Of a DNA stretch of 64,000 nucleotides, positions 17,890 through 27,200 are shown one piece after another. The notes below the pieces were generated by a model. It made no database searches, was not told the origin of the DNA, and saw only the letters and a list, made by a program, of their open reading frames with translations. Source of the DNA: Mucilaginibacter ginsenosidivorax. Its GTDB lineage: Bacteria > Bacteroidota > Bacteroidia > Sphingobacteriales > Sphingobacteriaceae. Location of the stretch: assembly GCF_007971525.1 (NCBI RefSeq), contig NZ_CP042437.1:2480001-2544000 (forward strand). Reading direction: 5' to 3'. The position numbers and the translations under genes are program-made. The number at the start of each line of letters is the position of its first letter. Position 1 is the stretch's first letter.

Positions 17890-18486
17890 TTATTGATCGA
17901 TGCCAACCCAATAACAGGCCAGCAATACACCGGCGGTTTTCCATTCGGCCTGGTGTTCATGGATATGGTTTTTCACTGCTGCTACAGCATGCCCAAGATA
18001 TTCTTTAACAGTATGTTTAGATATGTTTAGCGTTTCGGCGGCCTCTTCGTAAGTTTTCCCTTCTAACTTGCAAAGGGTAAATACTTTTTTACGCTGTGGC
18101 GATAGCTGGTTAATGGCCTGGTGCAATAAATAATACTGATCGTCAATTAAGTGAAGGCTGCTATCTTCCTGCTCAATTTCGGCAAAAGGCATAGCGTTAA
18201 CAACCGCAGCCTCACGTAGTTTCTTACGTAAATGAGATATTGATTTGTTGAAGCTCAAAACAAAAAGCCAGCCGCTTACCGATTGATCGGCTTTAATTTC
18301 GGCACGCTTTTCCCATAGTGCGATGAAAATATCCTGTAAAATATCGCAGGAGATATCATCATCCTTAGTGAGTTTGTAAATATTACGATAAATAGCCTGG
18401 TGATACTTTTGATAAAGCAGATCAAATGCCCCGATGTCGTCATCGTGTAAGCGAAACACTAAATCTTTATCTGCATCCATATTCAT
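17890..18486 (-). CDS. ECF RNA polymerase sigma factor
   Basis: A 198-residue ECF sigma factor. Region 2 is at about 15-90 (FDLLYQKYHQAIYRNIYKLT, DILQDIFIALWEKRAEI, SVSGWLFVLSFNKSISHLRK). Region 4 is at about 125-180 with helix-turn-helix KTYEEAAETLNISKHTVKEY. The C-terminus ends in a short hydrophobic piece (AGVLLACYWVGID). It should drive the SusC-SusD genes downstream once released by the FecR protein. The start ATG at 18484-18486 is chosen over an ATG two codons later; both give the same domain. Confidence 0.93.
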   Translation of the reverse strand: MNMDADKDLVFRLHDDDIGAFDLLYQKYHQAIYRNIYKLTKDDDISCDILQDIFIALWEKRAEIKADQSVSGWLFVLSFNKSISHLRKKLREAAVVNAMPFAEIEQEDSSLHLIDDQYYLLHQAINQLSPQRKKVFTLCKLEGKTYEEAAETLNISKHTVKEYLGHAVAAVKNHIHEHQAEWKTAGVLLACYWVGIDQ

Positions 18487-18754
18487 AACAACCGGTAACT
18501 ATTTAATCATTTAAATTAACAAGTAGGAATAATTGTGAAAAGTACAAATATTTATTTATCGATGAATGTGCCTTACAGCGTTTTTGCTGATAATTTACCT
18601 GATTTTTTTAATTGCTTTAAAAGATGGTAACCGGTCTTTCAAAGATGGCCTGTTTTAAGCTTAACCTGTAAAAGGTATTGTTTTTACAGATTAAGCGTGA
18701 CAGGCTAAAATCAAATAAATCAAAAAAAATCGCTGTTATAGGGGTACATTAAAA

Positions 18755-19636
18755 TTATAATTTAACAGTAGCCGGCAAATATTTAGCAATCAAATCCTCG
18801 TAGTAAGGCTTTAACTCCGATACTACGGGCGGTTTTGGACTTTTTGAGTACAAATCATACGGGTTAAATTTATCAACCCATTTAAACATCTCCTGGTCAT
18901 GCGCATTCAGCAAATGATCGTAAGCCTTTTCGCGGTGTTGCGAGTAAAAGGAATGGTAACGGATCATATACAACGCTTCTTCGGGCAAATAATCTTTGGT
19001 AATGTGGTACAGGTATTCATCATGCCCCCATGACATGTGCACGTTATCCAACCCGCATTGGTGGGTGTAAACGCCATATTTGGTATTATAGCGCTCATCT
19101 GTGCTATCGGGGTTGGCGGCAAAAAACTCAGGGTAAACTATCTTATCCGAAAACTTGCATCCTACCGGGAACGAATCGCCTACAACGTTCCATTGGGGCT
19201 CGCCAAAAAGACAAAGCACCTTGCCTAAATCGTGAATAAAGCCGGTTAATACAAACCAATCAGGATGGCCATCGGCACGAATGGCTTCAGATGTTTGCAA
19301 TAAATGCTGCAACTGATCGAGCGAGATATCAGGGTCCGATTCATCAACCAGTGTATTCAAATACTCCATTGCCGACCACCAGGGCATTTCCATTTTATCA
19401 AACTGTAAAAAATTAGCTTTTTTGGCTAATACGTTACCATAGGTTTGGTAGGTATGGTTAAGCCTGTAAAACTCCCTTACCGGGTTATCTTCGGCATCAT
19501 TATAAACCCTGAACTCCTCTTTGGCCTTAGCTGTGCCGGGCTCGGGGTACCTGCTTAATACATCATCTTCCCAAACATCCAAACTTGGCAGCGGCGAAAT
19601 TTCTTTTTCAGTTAACTTTTCCATATCGTAAACCAT
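18755..19636 (-). CDS. Inositol oxygenase (MIOX family)
   Basis: A 293-residue cytoplasmic di-iron oxygenase that converts myo-inositol to D-glucuronate. The HD-fold iron ligands are visible: [20 protein letters not shown], then [20 protein letters not shown] and [11 protein letters not shown]. The closing stretch [14 protein letters not shown] is typical of MIOX. Length matches eukaryotic and bacterial members (about 280-300). Two starts four codons apart are possible (MVYDMEK or MEK). The neighbouring GH28 enzyme and LacI regulator suggest a uronate-related regulon; a LacI-like operator lies about 230 bases upstream at 19861-19882. Confidence 0.94.
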   Translation of the reverse strand: MVYDMEKLTEKEISPLPSLDVWEDDVLSRYPEPGTAKAKEEFRVYNDAEDNPVREFYRLNHTYQTYGNVLAKKANFLQFDKMEMPWWSAMEYLNTLVDESDPDISLDQLQHLLQTSEAIRADGHPDWFVLTGFIHDLGKVLCLFGEPQWNVVGDSFPVGCKFSDKIVYPEFFAANPDSTDERYNTKYGVYTHQCGLDNVHMSWGHDEYLYHITKDYLPEEALYMIRYHSFYSQHREKAYDHLLNAHDQEMFKWVDKFNPYDLYSKSPKPPVVSELKPYYEDLIAKYLPATVKL

Positions 19637-19860
19637 TCAAACAATTAATTATTAAACATTGGTAAAGCCCCCATTTGTCAAACTCTAAAATATACTTATC
19701 GCTACATCCAGAAACCTCGAAGTAAAAACTACAACAGGCTATTTATAAACCGGCAATCCAATAACTACGTTTTAAAATGAGCTGCGCTTAAAGGCACAGT
19801 TTAGCTTTATAATGTTTTAAAATTCACTAAAAAAAACATCGGTTTTACATAATCAGGGGT

Positions 19861-19882
19861 ATTTATTTACGTAAACGATTAC
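19861..19882. promoter_or_regulatory. LacI-type operator upstream of the inositol oxygenase gene
   Basis: The imperfect palindrome gtaaacgattac at 19871-19882 lies within a stretch (atttatttacgtaaacg) identical over 17 bases to the operator beside the lacI-type gene at 21557. It is between the GH28 stop and the oxygenase start, so it probably controls the oxygenase. The form matches general LacI-family operators centred on CG. Confidence 0.6.
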
Positions 19883-19898
19883 GTACATCAACCTTTAC

Positions 19899-21428
19899 CT
19901 ATTTTGTAAGTACCTTATTTTTAGCGCTTCCAGGCACTTGTACATTTTGCATTAACGATTTAGTAACGCCAAAAAGCGCTATTACGGGTAACGATTTTAC
20001 CTGCGGTATTTTAAGTGAGTTAAGGGTTAATCCATTAATATCTTCAAACACGCAGGCTGCCCTAAAATCCTGCCCGGCGCAGCTGAGCGTTACATTTTTA
20101 AAGTTCACCCCTGCCGCGTGGCGGGCATAAAAACCCCAGGCAGGCAATTCGCCAAACATCGAAAACTCAGGATAATCACGCGGATTTTCGGGCACTTTAC
20201 TCAATGAATCTAAACTTACATGGGCAACAGCTTTACTGGCATTGCCATGGTATACTATTTTGATATTCTGCAGGGTTACGTTTTGAACAGGATGCCCCGG
20301 CAAACCGGCAATTGACGATGGGAAGGGGTTATGTGAGCCTTTAACCTCCGGCCCTTCCATGGGGTATCCTTTATCGGGCTTGCCTTTGGGTACATCAACG
20401 GTTACATTTCTTATCCTGATACCGTTGATCTTGCTTACTACCGTATCTTTATTGCGATGGCCAAGGCGAATAAAAATAGCATTGCCTGTATTAACGGCAT
20501 TAATGTTACTGATGTCAATATCTTCCATCACGCCCCCGTCAACGCATTCCAGGGCAATTGCTGAGCGGTAGGTATCATAAATTTTAATATCCTTCATGGT
20601 AATCTTTTTGAAGCCGCCCCATGAAGCTGTACCAAATTTAATACCGCTGGCGCTTGAGCGTATGGTACAATTGGCTACATATATATTTTCGCAGCAGCTG
20701 TTCCGGTTGCTCGATTTAAGGCAGATGCCATCATCGTCGGCATTAAAAAAACTGTTGGTGAGCTTTACATTTTTACAATCTACCAGGTCGATGCCGTCAT
20801 TATTCCAGTAGGTATTGCTTATTACTTTAATGCTGTCAATAACCATATCGCGGCACTCCCGGTAATCCTGGATCCACACCAGGCCATTTTGAATAGTTAT
20901 ACCTTTTACCTGTATACCGGCGCAATTATAAAAGCCGATTAGCTTGGGGCGGTTGGGTTCTTCGGGTTGGACCTGCCCCCAGGGATTAGTTCTTTGCCAC
21001 AACGAATCGCGCAATTTCCCGGCCTTCAGCATCGCGAAAAGATCTTTCAGCAATTCGTCGCCGTTGCCATCAATTGTTCCTTTACCAGTGATGCCAATGT
21101 GTTGCTGATCTTTTGCAAATATTAAGGGCGATGCATGGCCTTCGCCATAATCAATCCGCTTTGCACTCCCGAGCAATACGGCGTTAGCAGCCAGGTTTAG
21201 GGTAACGTTTGATTTTAGATTGATAACACCCGTTAAAAACTTCCCGGCCGGAACATGCACTATACCACCGCCTTGCGCGTTTGCATTGTCAATAGCCTTT
21301 TGAATGCTTGCCGTGTTATTGGTAATACCATCGGCCTTTGCACCATAATCGGTTATGTTAAAAACTTTTTGCTGCGCATAACCTACAAAGGGCATTGCAA
21401 GCAAAGCCAAAAAAGAAAATATTTTCAT
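19899..21428 (-). CDS. GH28 polygalacturonase/rhamnogalacturonase-like enzyme
   Basis: A 509-residue secreted right-handed beta-helix enzyme with signal peptide MKIFSFLALLAMPFVGYAQ. GH28 features: start ITDYGAKADGITNNTASIQK, then GGGIVHVPAGKFLTGVINLK, catalytic aspartates in YWNNDGIDLVDC and NADDDGICLKS, and ASGIKFGTASWGGF in place of the GHG motif of fungal enzymes, a form common in Bacteroidota members. It cuts pectic galacturonan or rhamnogalacturonan ends; exact specificity is not readable. It is transcribed divergently from the LacI-type regulator, with an operator between them. Confidence 0.93.
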   Translation of the reverse strand: MKIFSFLALLAMPFVGYAQQKVFNITDYGAKADGITNNTASIQKAIDNANAQGGGIVHVPAGKFLTGVINLKSNVTLNLAANAVLLGSAKRIDYGEGHASPLIFAKDQQHIGITGKGTIDGNGDELLKDLFAMLKAGKLRDSLWQRTNPWGQVQPEEPNRPKLIGFYNCAGIQVKGITIQNGLVWIQDYRECRDMVIDSIKVISNTYWNNDGIDLVDCKNVKLTNSFFNADDDGICLKSSNRNSCCENIYVANCTIRSSASGIKFGTASWGGFKKITMKDIKIYDTYRSAIALECVDGGVMEDIDISNINAVNTGNAIFIRLGHRNKDTVVSKINGIRIRNVTVDVPKGKPDKGYPMEGPEVKGSHNPFPSSIAGLPGHPVQNVTLQNIKIVYHGNASKAVAHVSLDSLSKVPENPRDYPEFSMFGELPAWGFYARHAAGVNFKNVTLSCAGQDFRAACVFEDINGLTLNSLKIPQVKSLPVIALFGVTKSLMQNVQVPGSAKNKVLTK

Positions 21429-21556
21429 GATAAACTATCGATAAAGAAAAATTAAGCAGGATTACTATCCCGGTACACGCTACATACAAGGATTTCAATT
21501 TTTAATCAGGCACCTAAGTTGTTAAACTTTTAGTTTAGTTTGCGGCAACAGCATTC

Positions 21557-21578
21557 ATTTATTTACGTAAACGTTTGC
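21557..21578. promoter_or_regulatory. LacI-type operator between GH28 and regulator genes
   Basis: The imperfect palindrome gtaaacgtttgc at 21567-21578 is close to the general LacI-family operator. Its left flank shares 17 identical bases with 19861-19877. It lies 52 bases before the regulator start and 128 bases before the GH28 start, so both genes could be controlled from it. Confidence 0.7.
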
Positions 21579-21629
21579 ATAAACCTCTTTATATTAGTAA
21601 AATTATACCGTTATAAAAAGGTATCCGCA

Positions 21630-22634
21630 ATGGGTAACATCAATTTAAAAGAACTTGCTTTAGCGCTAAATTTATCAACCGCCACCGTATCAAGGGCGCT
21701 ACGGGACAGTCATGAAATAAGCCCCGAAACCAAAAAGAAGGTTTTGGAACTGGCTAAACAACTAAACTACGAGCCCAATCCGGCTGCCAGTAATTTAAGA
21801 AGCCATAAAACAAAAACCATTGCCGTAATTATTCCCGAAGTAACCAATAACTTTTTTTCGCAAGCCATTAACGGCATCGAAGAAATAGCGCGCAGGCACG
21901 ATTACCATGTTTTGATTTACCAAACGCACGAAAACAGCGATTTGGAAATGGCCTTTATGCGCCGTTTATTGAGTGGAAGGGTTGATGGGATCCTGATTTC
22001 GGTAGCCAGTGAAACCAACAACGATCAAAATTTCAAGGACATTATTAACCAGTTGCCCGTTGTTTTTTTCGACAGGGTAAATGAAGATATAGATGCCGTA
22101 AAGGTAACTACAGATGACTACGAAAGCACTTACAATGCAACCTGTCATTTAATTGAAGGTGGATGCAAAAAAATCGCCTACCTGATGGCATTAAACAACC
22201 TATCGACAGGAAAAAAACGGTTTGCCGGATATTGTGCAGCACTAAACGACAACGGCATTATCAAAAACGACGCATTAGTAGTAAACGACGCCAACAATGA
22301 AGATGAAAATTACGCGCTGATAAAAAAATTGCTGATTGATAAAAAACCCGATGGCATTATAACGTCTATTGAGAACCTGGCCCTGCCTTTTTACTATGTA
22401 TGCAAAGACCTTAATTTGAATATCCCTCGCGACATTAAGATAATCAGTTTTTCGAACCTCAAAACCGCGCCGCTTTTAAATCCCTCACTCAGCACAATTA
22501 CACAGCCAGCCTTTGAAATGGGCAAAGAAGCCGCAGGCATTCTTTTTAAAATATTGAATAAAAAATATTTTGAACCAAACGAAACGCTGGTACTAAAATC
22601 AACTATCATAAAAAGAGAATCCACAGGATTTTAA
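21630..22634 (+). CDS. LacI/GalR-family transcriptional regulator
   Basis: A 334-residue repressor. I place the start at 21630 (MGNINLKELALALNLSTATV) because the helix-turn-helix begins there; the open frame extends 30 codons upstream through the operator. The N-terminal DNA-binding domain covers about 3-55 with hinge LNYEPNPAASNLRSHKT. The periplasmic-binding-like ligand domain follows (KTIAVIIPEVTNNFFSQAIN, GRVDGILISVASET, CHLIEGGCKKIAYLMA, PSLSTITQPAFEMGKEAAGI). Ligand is unknown; a uronate or inositol-derived sugar is likely from context. It probably represses GH28, the oxygenase and itself through the two sites described here. Confidence 0.94.
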   Translation: MGNINLKELALALNLSTATVSRALRDSHEISPETKKKVLELAKQLNYEPNPAASNLRSHKTKTIAVIIPEVTNNFFSQAINGIEEIARRHDYHVLIYQTHENSDLEMAFMRRLLSGRVDGILISVASETNNDQNFKDIINQLPVVFFDRVNEDIDAVKVTTDDYESTYNATCHLIEGGCKKIAYLMALNNLSTGKKRFAGYCAALNDNGIIKNDALVVNDANNEDENYALIKKLLIDKKPDGIITSIENLALPFYYVCKDLNLNIPRDIKIISFSNLKTAPLLNPSLSTITQPAFEMGKEAAGILFKILNKKYFEPNETLVLKSTIIKRESTGF

Positions 22635-22949
22635 GGGTTATTTAATCCGCGGTTCCCGGTTATTTCCCACACTATATTACCTTTCTGTTAAATAATACCC
22701 CGGCGGTAAAAATCCCGTTTGGGTGGTTTAACTTTGCAGTGGTTACCAGGTGAGCAAAGGTATACCGCTGCGTAGGGCGCCGGACGGCGGCATATGAAAG
22801 GTTCGAGCCCTTTCCCTACATCTCGTTTAAGAATTAAGTGCCGGAAATCGAGAGTTACTTTTGGTGATGAGGCATTTACGCTGTTTGCAGTAAAGCTTGT
22901 TGAAATTAAGACCTGCCCGCTGGCTACATCCGTTTGTAAAACCTGATTT
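22635..22949. other. Intergenic stretch with hairpin and a doubtful 50-codon frame
   Basis: No recognised gene. On the plus strand ATG at 22794 opens a 50-codon frame ending TGA at 22944-22946, three bases before the small membrane protein gene; it resembles no family I know. A nested hairpin is present: gtaggg (22772-22777) pairs with ccctac (22814-22819), and inside it gaaagg pairs with cctttc around ttcgagc. The inner hairpin resembles a tRNA T-arm but no tRNA surrounds it. Confidence 0.4.
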
Positions 22950-23126
22950 ATGAACAATATAAATTATTTTGAAGTAAGTTTAGCGGTGCTAATAGCAATC
23001 GCGCTGGTGGTTTGGCTGGTGCGCCGCAACATCAAAGACGAGAAGAAGTTTGAAAAGGATATGATCCAATCGGAAATGAAGCCCGACAGGGAGGAACAGG
23101 ATGAGCGGGGCGATCCGTTGGTTTAA
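22950..23126 (+). CDS. Small single-pass membrane protein (58 residues)
   Basis: An unrecognised small protein. It starts MNNIYNYF-like (MNNINYFEVSLAVLIAIALV), with one hydrophobic helix at about residues 8-26 (VSLAVLIAIALVVWLV). A basic stop-transfer segment (RRNIKDEKKFEKD) and a highly charged tail rich in E, D, K and R (ending ERGDPLV) follow. Such layout is typical of genuine small inner-membrane proteins with the tail in the cytoplasm. The following gene is a metallophosphoesterase 115 bases away on the same strand. I assign no function. Confidence 0.6.
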   Translation: MNNINYFEVSLAVLIAIALVVWLVRRNIKDEKKFEKDMIQSEMKPDREEQDERGDPLV

Positions 23127-23127
23127 T

Positions 23128-23212
23128 TTTAAGTTGAAAGTTCTAAGTCTTAAGCTCCAAGTCGAACTTGTTTTTTAATTAGAGCTTAAGACTTTCGGCT
23201 AAAGACAAACAG
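23128..23212. repeat. AGTC-rich hairpin repeat, copy 2
   Basis: A degenerate inverted repeat (left arm words such as ctaagtcttaag, right arm gcttaagactt, T-rich loop) sits directly after the small membrane protein gene. Same family as 7135-7218 and 48007-48120; possible terminator. Confidence 0.55.
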
Positions 23213-23241
23213 TAGCATCAGATTATATTTTACGTTTAACA

Positions 23242-24144
23242 ATGCAGAGAAGAGCAGCATTAAAAAACATTGGCGGCCTGTTGCTGGTACCGTCAATTGG
23301 GTTTAGCCAGGGTATTGATCCTAAAAGGCGCGCACTGAGGGTGGCACATGTTACCGATATTCACCTGAAAGACAAGTTTGGTGCACCTGCTAAATTTGTG
23401 AAATGCCTGCACCACGTACAACAGCAAAAGCCCGACCTTATGCTGAACGGCGGCGATATTGTTTTTGATATGAATAAGGAAAACCTGGGTACCATTAACA
23501 CGCAATGGCAGCTGATGAAGGGCATCCTGAAAACCGAAACAAGCATACCTACCCATTTTTGCCTGGGCAACCACGACATCTGGTGGAACGAAAACAATAA
23601 AACCGAAGCTGTTTATGGCAAACAATACAGCATGGACCAGCTACAGCTGGCCAGGCCTTACAATAGCTTTATACAGGGTGGCTGGAAATTTATTTTGCTT
23701 GATAGCGTTCACCTGGATGTTGATGGCACCTGGTACATTGGCAAACTGGGCGACGAGCAATTTGCCTGGCTGGAAAACGAACTAAAAACTACAGATGCGG
23801 CAATGCCGGTGCTCATCATGTCGCACATACCTATTCTGAGCGCTACAGTGCTCATAGCCGATAACATTATTAACAAATGGGAAATATTGGGCGGCGACAT
23901 GCATACCGATAGTACCCGCATCATTAACCTGTTTGCCCAATACCCCAACGTAAAGTTATGCCTGGCAGGCCACATCCACCTGCGCGACAAGGTAGTGTAC
24001 AACAACGTTACCTACATTTGCAACGGCGCAGTAAGCGGCGCATGGTGGGAAGGCAACCTGCGCCAAACCGCCCCCGGCTATGGCCTTATCGATCTGTACA
24101 GCGATGGAACCTTTGATGAGCAATATGTGAATTACCTGGGGTAA
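23242..24144 (+). CDS. Calcineurin-like metallophosphoesterase, exported
   Basis: A 300-residue phosphoesterase. All metal-binding blocks are present: VAHVTDIHLKD (DxH), LMLNGGDIVFD (GD), FCLGNHDIWW (GNHD), VLIMSHIPI (H) and LCLAGHIHLRD (GHxH). The N-terminus MQRRAALKNIGGLLLVPSIG looks like a Tat-type or plain signal peptide, so it probably works in the periplasm on a phosphate ester such as a nucleotide or sugar phosphate. It stands apart from the glycan genes around it; the natural substrate is unknown. Confidence 0.9.
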   Translation: MQRRAALKNIGGLLLVPSIGFSQGIDPKRRALRVAHVTDIHLKDKFGAPAKFVKCLHHVQQQKPDLMLNGGDIVFDMNKENLGTINTQWQLMKGILKTETSIPTHFCLGNHDIWWNENNKTEAVYGKQYSMDQLQLARPYNSFIQGGWKFILLDSVHLDVDGTWYIGKLGDEQFAWLENELKTTDAAMPVLIMSHIPILSATVLIADNIINKWEILGGDMHTDSTRIINLFAQYPNVKLCLAGHIHLRDKVVYNNVTYICNGAVSGAWWEGNLRQTAPGYGLIDLYSDGTFDEQYVNYLG

Positions 24145-24297
24145 TATCCTACTTGACCTTTTAAAAAAATATTACACAAAACATCAATACCCAATTATAT
24201 AAAACATTCCCATCAAGTCTTATTTATCAATTTACCAGAGCAATAAAACACTGCTCTTCAATATATTATCAGCTGCCTTTTAATAAGGAAAATATAA

Positions 24298-27200
24298 TCA
24301 ATGGGCAGTTTCTGTTGGTTGTTCATTTTTTACTATCTGCAATACTTCATCTGCGCTTAGGGCCGCCTGGTAAACTTTTACCTTATCCATATATCCATGA
24401 AAAATCCTTTCTGACGGAAACTCCTCATTCCTGCCCAGGGTCCATTTGTTGGTTACCGATAGGTTTACAGTGGTTTCCATTACGGTGGTACCCGCCAATG
24501 CACCATCAATATATAGGTAGAGTGTGTTACCCGTGCATACCCCGGCAATGTGGTGCCATTGGTTATTCCAGTTGGCGGGCAGGTTAACGGTACAATCGCC
24601 CCGGCCCCAGCCGCCGGCAAAAAAAGTAAGCGTTTGATGATCAGATACCTGTAAAACGTGGCTATCGCCCTTGGTTATCATATCAACTAATCCTTTTTCG
24701 TTTCCGGTGGGGTATACCCAGCCCATCATGGTGATGGTTTCGCCCATATTATCAAGGGCGGGAGTGTTGGGTACCTCTACAAAGGTGTGTTCATTAAACC
24801 CGAGCCTGCCAGCAGTTTTTGACTTTTTGGCAATTACTATTTGCCCGTCATGCCGAAATCCGGAGTTGTCTTTTACCACATTGTCGACCGAATAATCTAT
24901 AGGAGAAAGATCAAGCAAAAGCGATTCTGTGTTGTCCTGGTACACTTTATAAAGCACCTTTTGATCACCTGCGGTTATCCTTTTAAAACCTTTTGAAGCA
25001 CCTGCCAATAAGTGGTCTATCACCTTTTTTTCGCCTGGTTCCAACACAACCGTATCGGTAAAAATTAAGGAGTCGTTTTTAGTTATCGGGATGTTAAAAG
25101 TATGCTTTACACCGCCAATATTTTGGACGATATAAGCGAGGCGCTGCGGCTCATTTACTTTAAGCATTGCAGTAGCGGTAAGGCCTGTAATTTTAAAGGG
25201 ATGCGCCGCGGGATTTGGCGGCAGTTTTACATCAACCATCACCGGGGGCAGCCCCTCTAATTTAATTTCCGTTTTCCCGATGGGGTAAAGCCGGCAGACC
25301 AGCGAATCTTTTTGAGTACTACCCGAAGCTACCATACAATTTTTGTAAGCGTACGGTTTGCCATTAACCAATAGCGTAACAATTTTAACGCCGGTAACGC
25401 CTGCGTTGCCGATTGAAAAATGAATGGTAAAAGGCTCATCGGGCGCAACATTTTTTTTTGAAACGGAGCAACTCAATATTTTAAAGGCAGGATTTTGTTT
25501 TGTTTCGGATAGCTCAACAGGGTTGTTATCCTTTGGCCAATTCCCTGCCTTATCCGTCAAATCAAAAACCATTGAGCCGCCGGCTATTAATACCGAATGC
25601 GGCAGAGTGAGCTGCTGCCAGGGTTTACCATTAACGGTTAAAGCCTTTACGTAACCTTTTGTATCTGAAACATTACTACCTACCGTAACCTGTTTTCTGT
25701 TTGGCAGGTGCAGTGTAACAGATTTAAACAAGGGCGTGCCGATAGCATAGTAAGGCCTGCCTGGGCAAACCGGGTAAATACCCATGGCGCTAAAAACATA
25801 CCAGCTGGAGGTTGAGCCCAGGTCATCATTACCTGGCAAACCGCCGGGGCTGTTGCTGAAACGATGAAGCATAATTTGCCTTAACCATTTTTGGGTTAAA
25901 GCCGATTTGCCTGCCTGGTTAAACAGGTAGGGCAAATGAAAAACAGTCTCGTTATCAAACAGGATCACATTATTGCTAAGCGCCGAATCGAGCCGGCGGG
26001 CAAATTGGTCGTTGCCGCCCGTGAGGTTAATAAGATCTTTAATGTTTTGGGGCACGAAATAGGAATACACCCACTTATCCCCTTCTTTGTAACCCGACAT
26101 GCCCGGCTGTAGTTTAAACTCAGCATCGTTGCGGGACAATAGCAACAATTGGTCGTTATTTAAAAGGTTGCGGTAGCTGTAGCCGCGGTTTGCCAAAAGC
26201 AGGTAATCTTTATCATTATGAACAACGTTTTTGGCAAATTGCGATAAAGCCCAATCATCATAAGCATATTCAACCGTGCGGGTAACCGACTCGGACCGGG
26301 TAAAGGGGATGTAACCTTTTTGATTAAAGATCTCCATGTCCGGCTGTATGAACGGCGGTTCCAATACGCTTTTCTTCATGGCGGTATAGGCCAGCTGTTT
26401 ATCAAAACCGGTTATCCCTTTCAGGTAGCTATCAACAATGATGGGGATGGCATGGTTGCCTGTCATAGATTCAGTTGGTAGGTGGCCGGTTTGCTTGTAA
26501 ATATCCAGCATAGATAAAATTACATCCTGCTGCTTATCCGGGTAAAGCAGCGTAAGCAAGGGGTGCAGCGAGCGGAAAGTATCCCAGGGCGAGAAGGCCC
26601 CATATTGGTGATTGCCTGTTTTTTGGTGAATTTTATCATCCGCCCCCCGGTATCGGCCATCCACATCGTCGATAACCCAGGGGATTAAAAGCGAATGATA
26701 CAGGGCGGTATAAAAAACGGTTTTATTTGCATCGTTACTGTCTGTTACATCAACAACAGCCAGTTTTTTTTGCCATTCGTTAACGGTACGTTTACGCAGT
26801 TGGTCAAAAGACAATGCTCCTATTTCCTGATCTATATTGCGCTGGGCACTTGCATAGCCGACGTTGGAAGCACTTAGCTTAAGCCCGATAACTTTATTAT
26901 CCTTTTTAGCCGGTTCAAAACTAAAAATCCAGCCGCCTTTTACCTCTCTTTTTGAGGCATAGGCTTCTGTAAAGTTGATGACCATATTGCCGTTGGAGGC
27001 ATGGAGTATTTTGGGCGATATAACACTAATATTCCCCGCATCGCCGATAAATACCTGCGGTGATGAACCTTCGGTAAACGTAAAGCGGAATATCCCCGCC
27101 CTGGTTGTCGCTGTAGATTCAACGGTGCTGTGGTCGTCATCAAACATCACCTTATAGTAGCCTGGGCTTGCGGTTTCATTGGTATGCGAAAACTTCCGGC

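Noticed and set aside
22796..22814. T-arm-like hairpin (aaagg ttcgagc ccttt) suggesting a tRNA
   Set aside because: No matching acceptor, D or anticodon arms at the right distance; the outer pair gtaggg/ccctac encloses only about 48 bases.
22688..22957. 89-codon minus-strand frame
   Set aside because: It overlaps the start of the better supported small membrane protein and has no recognisable domain.
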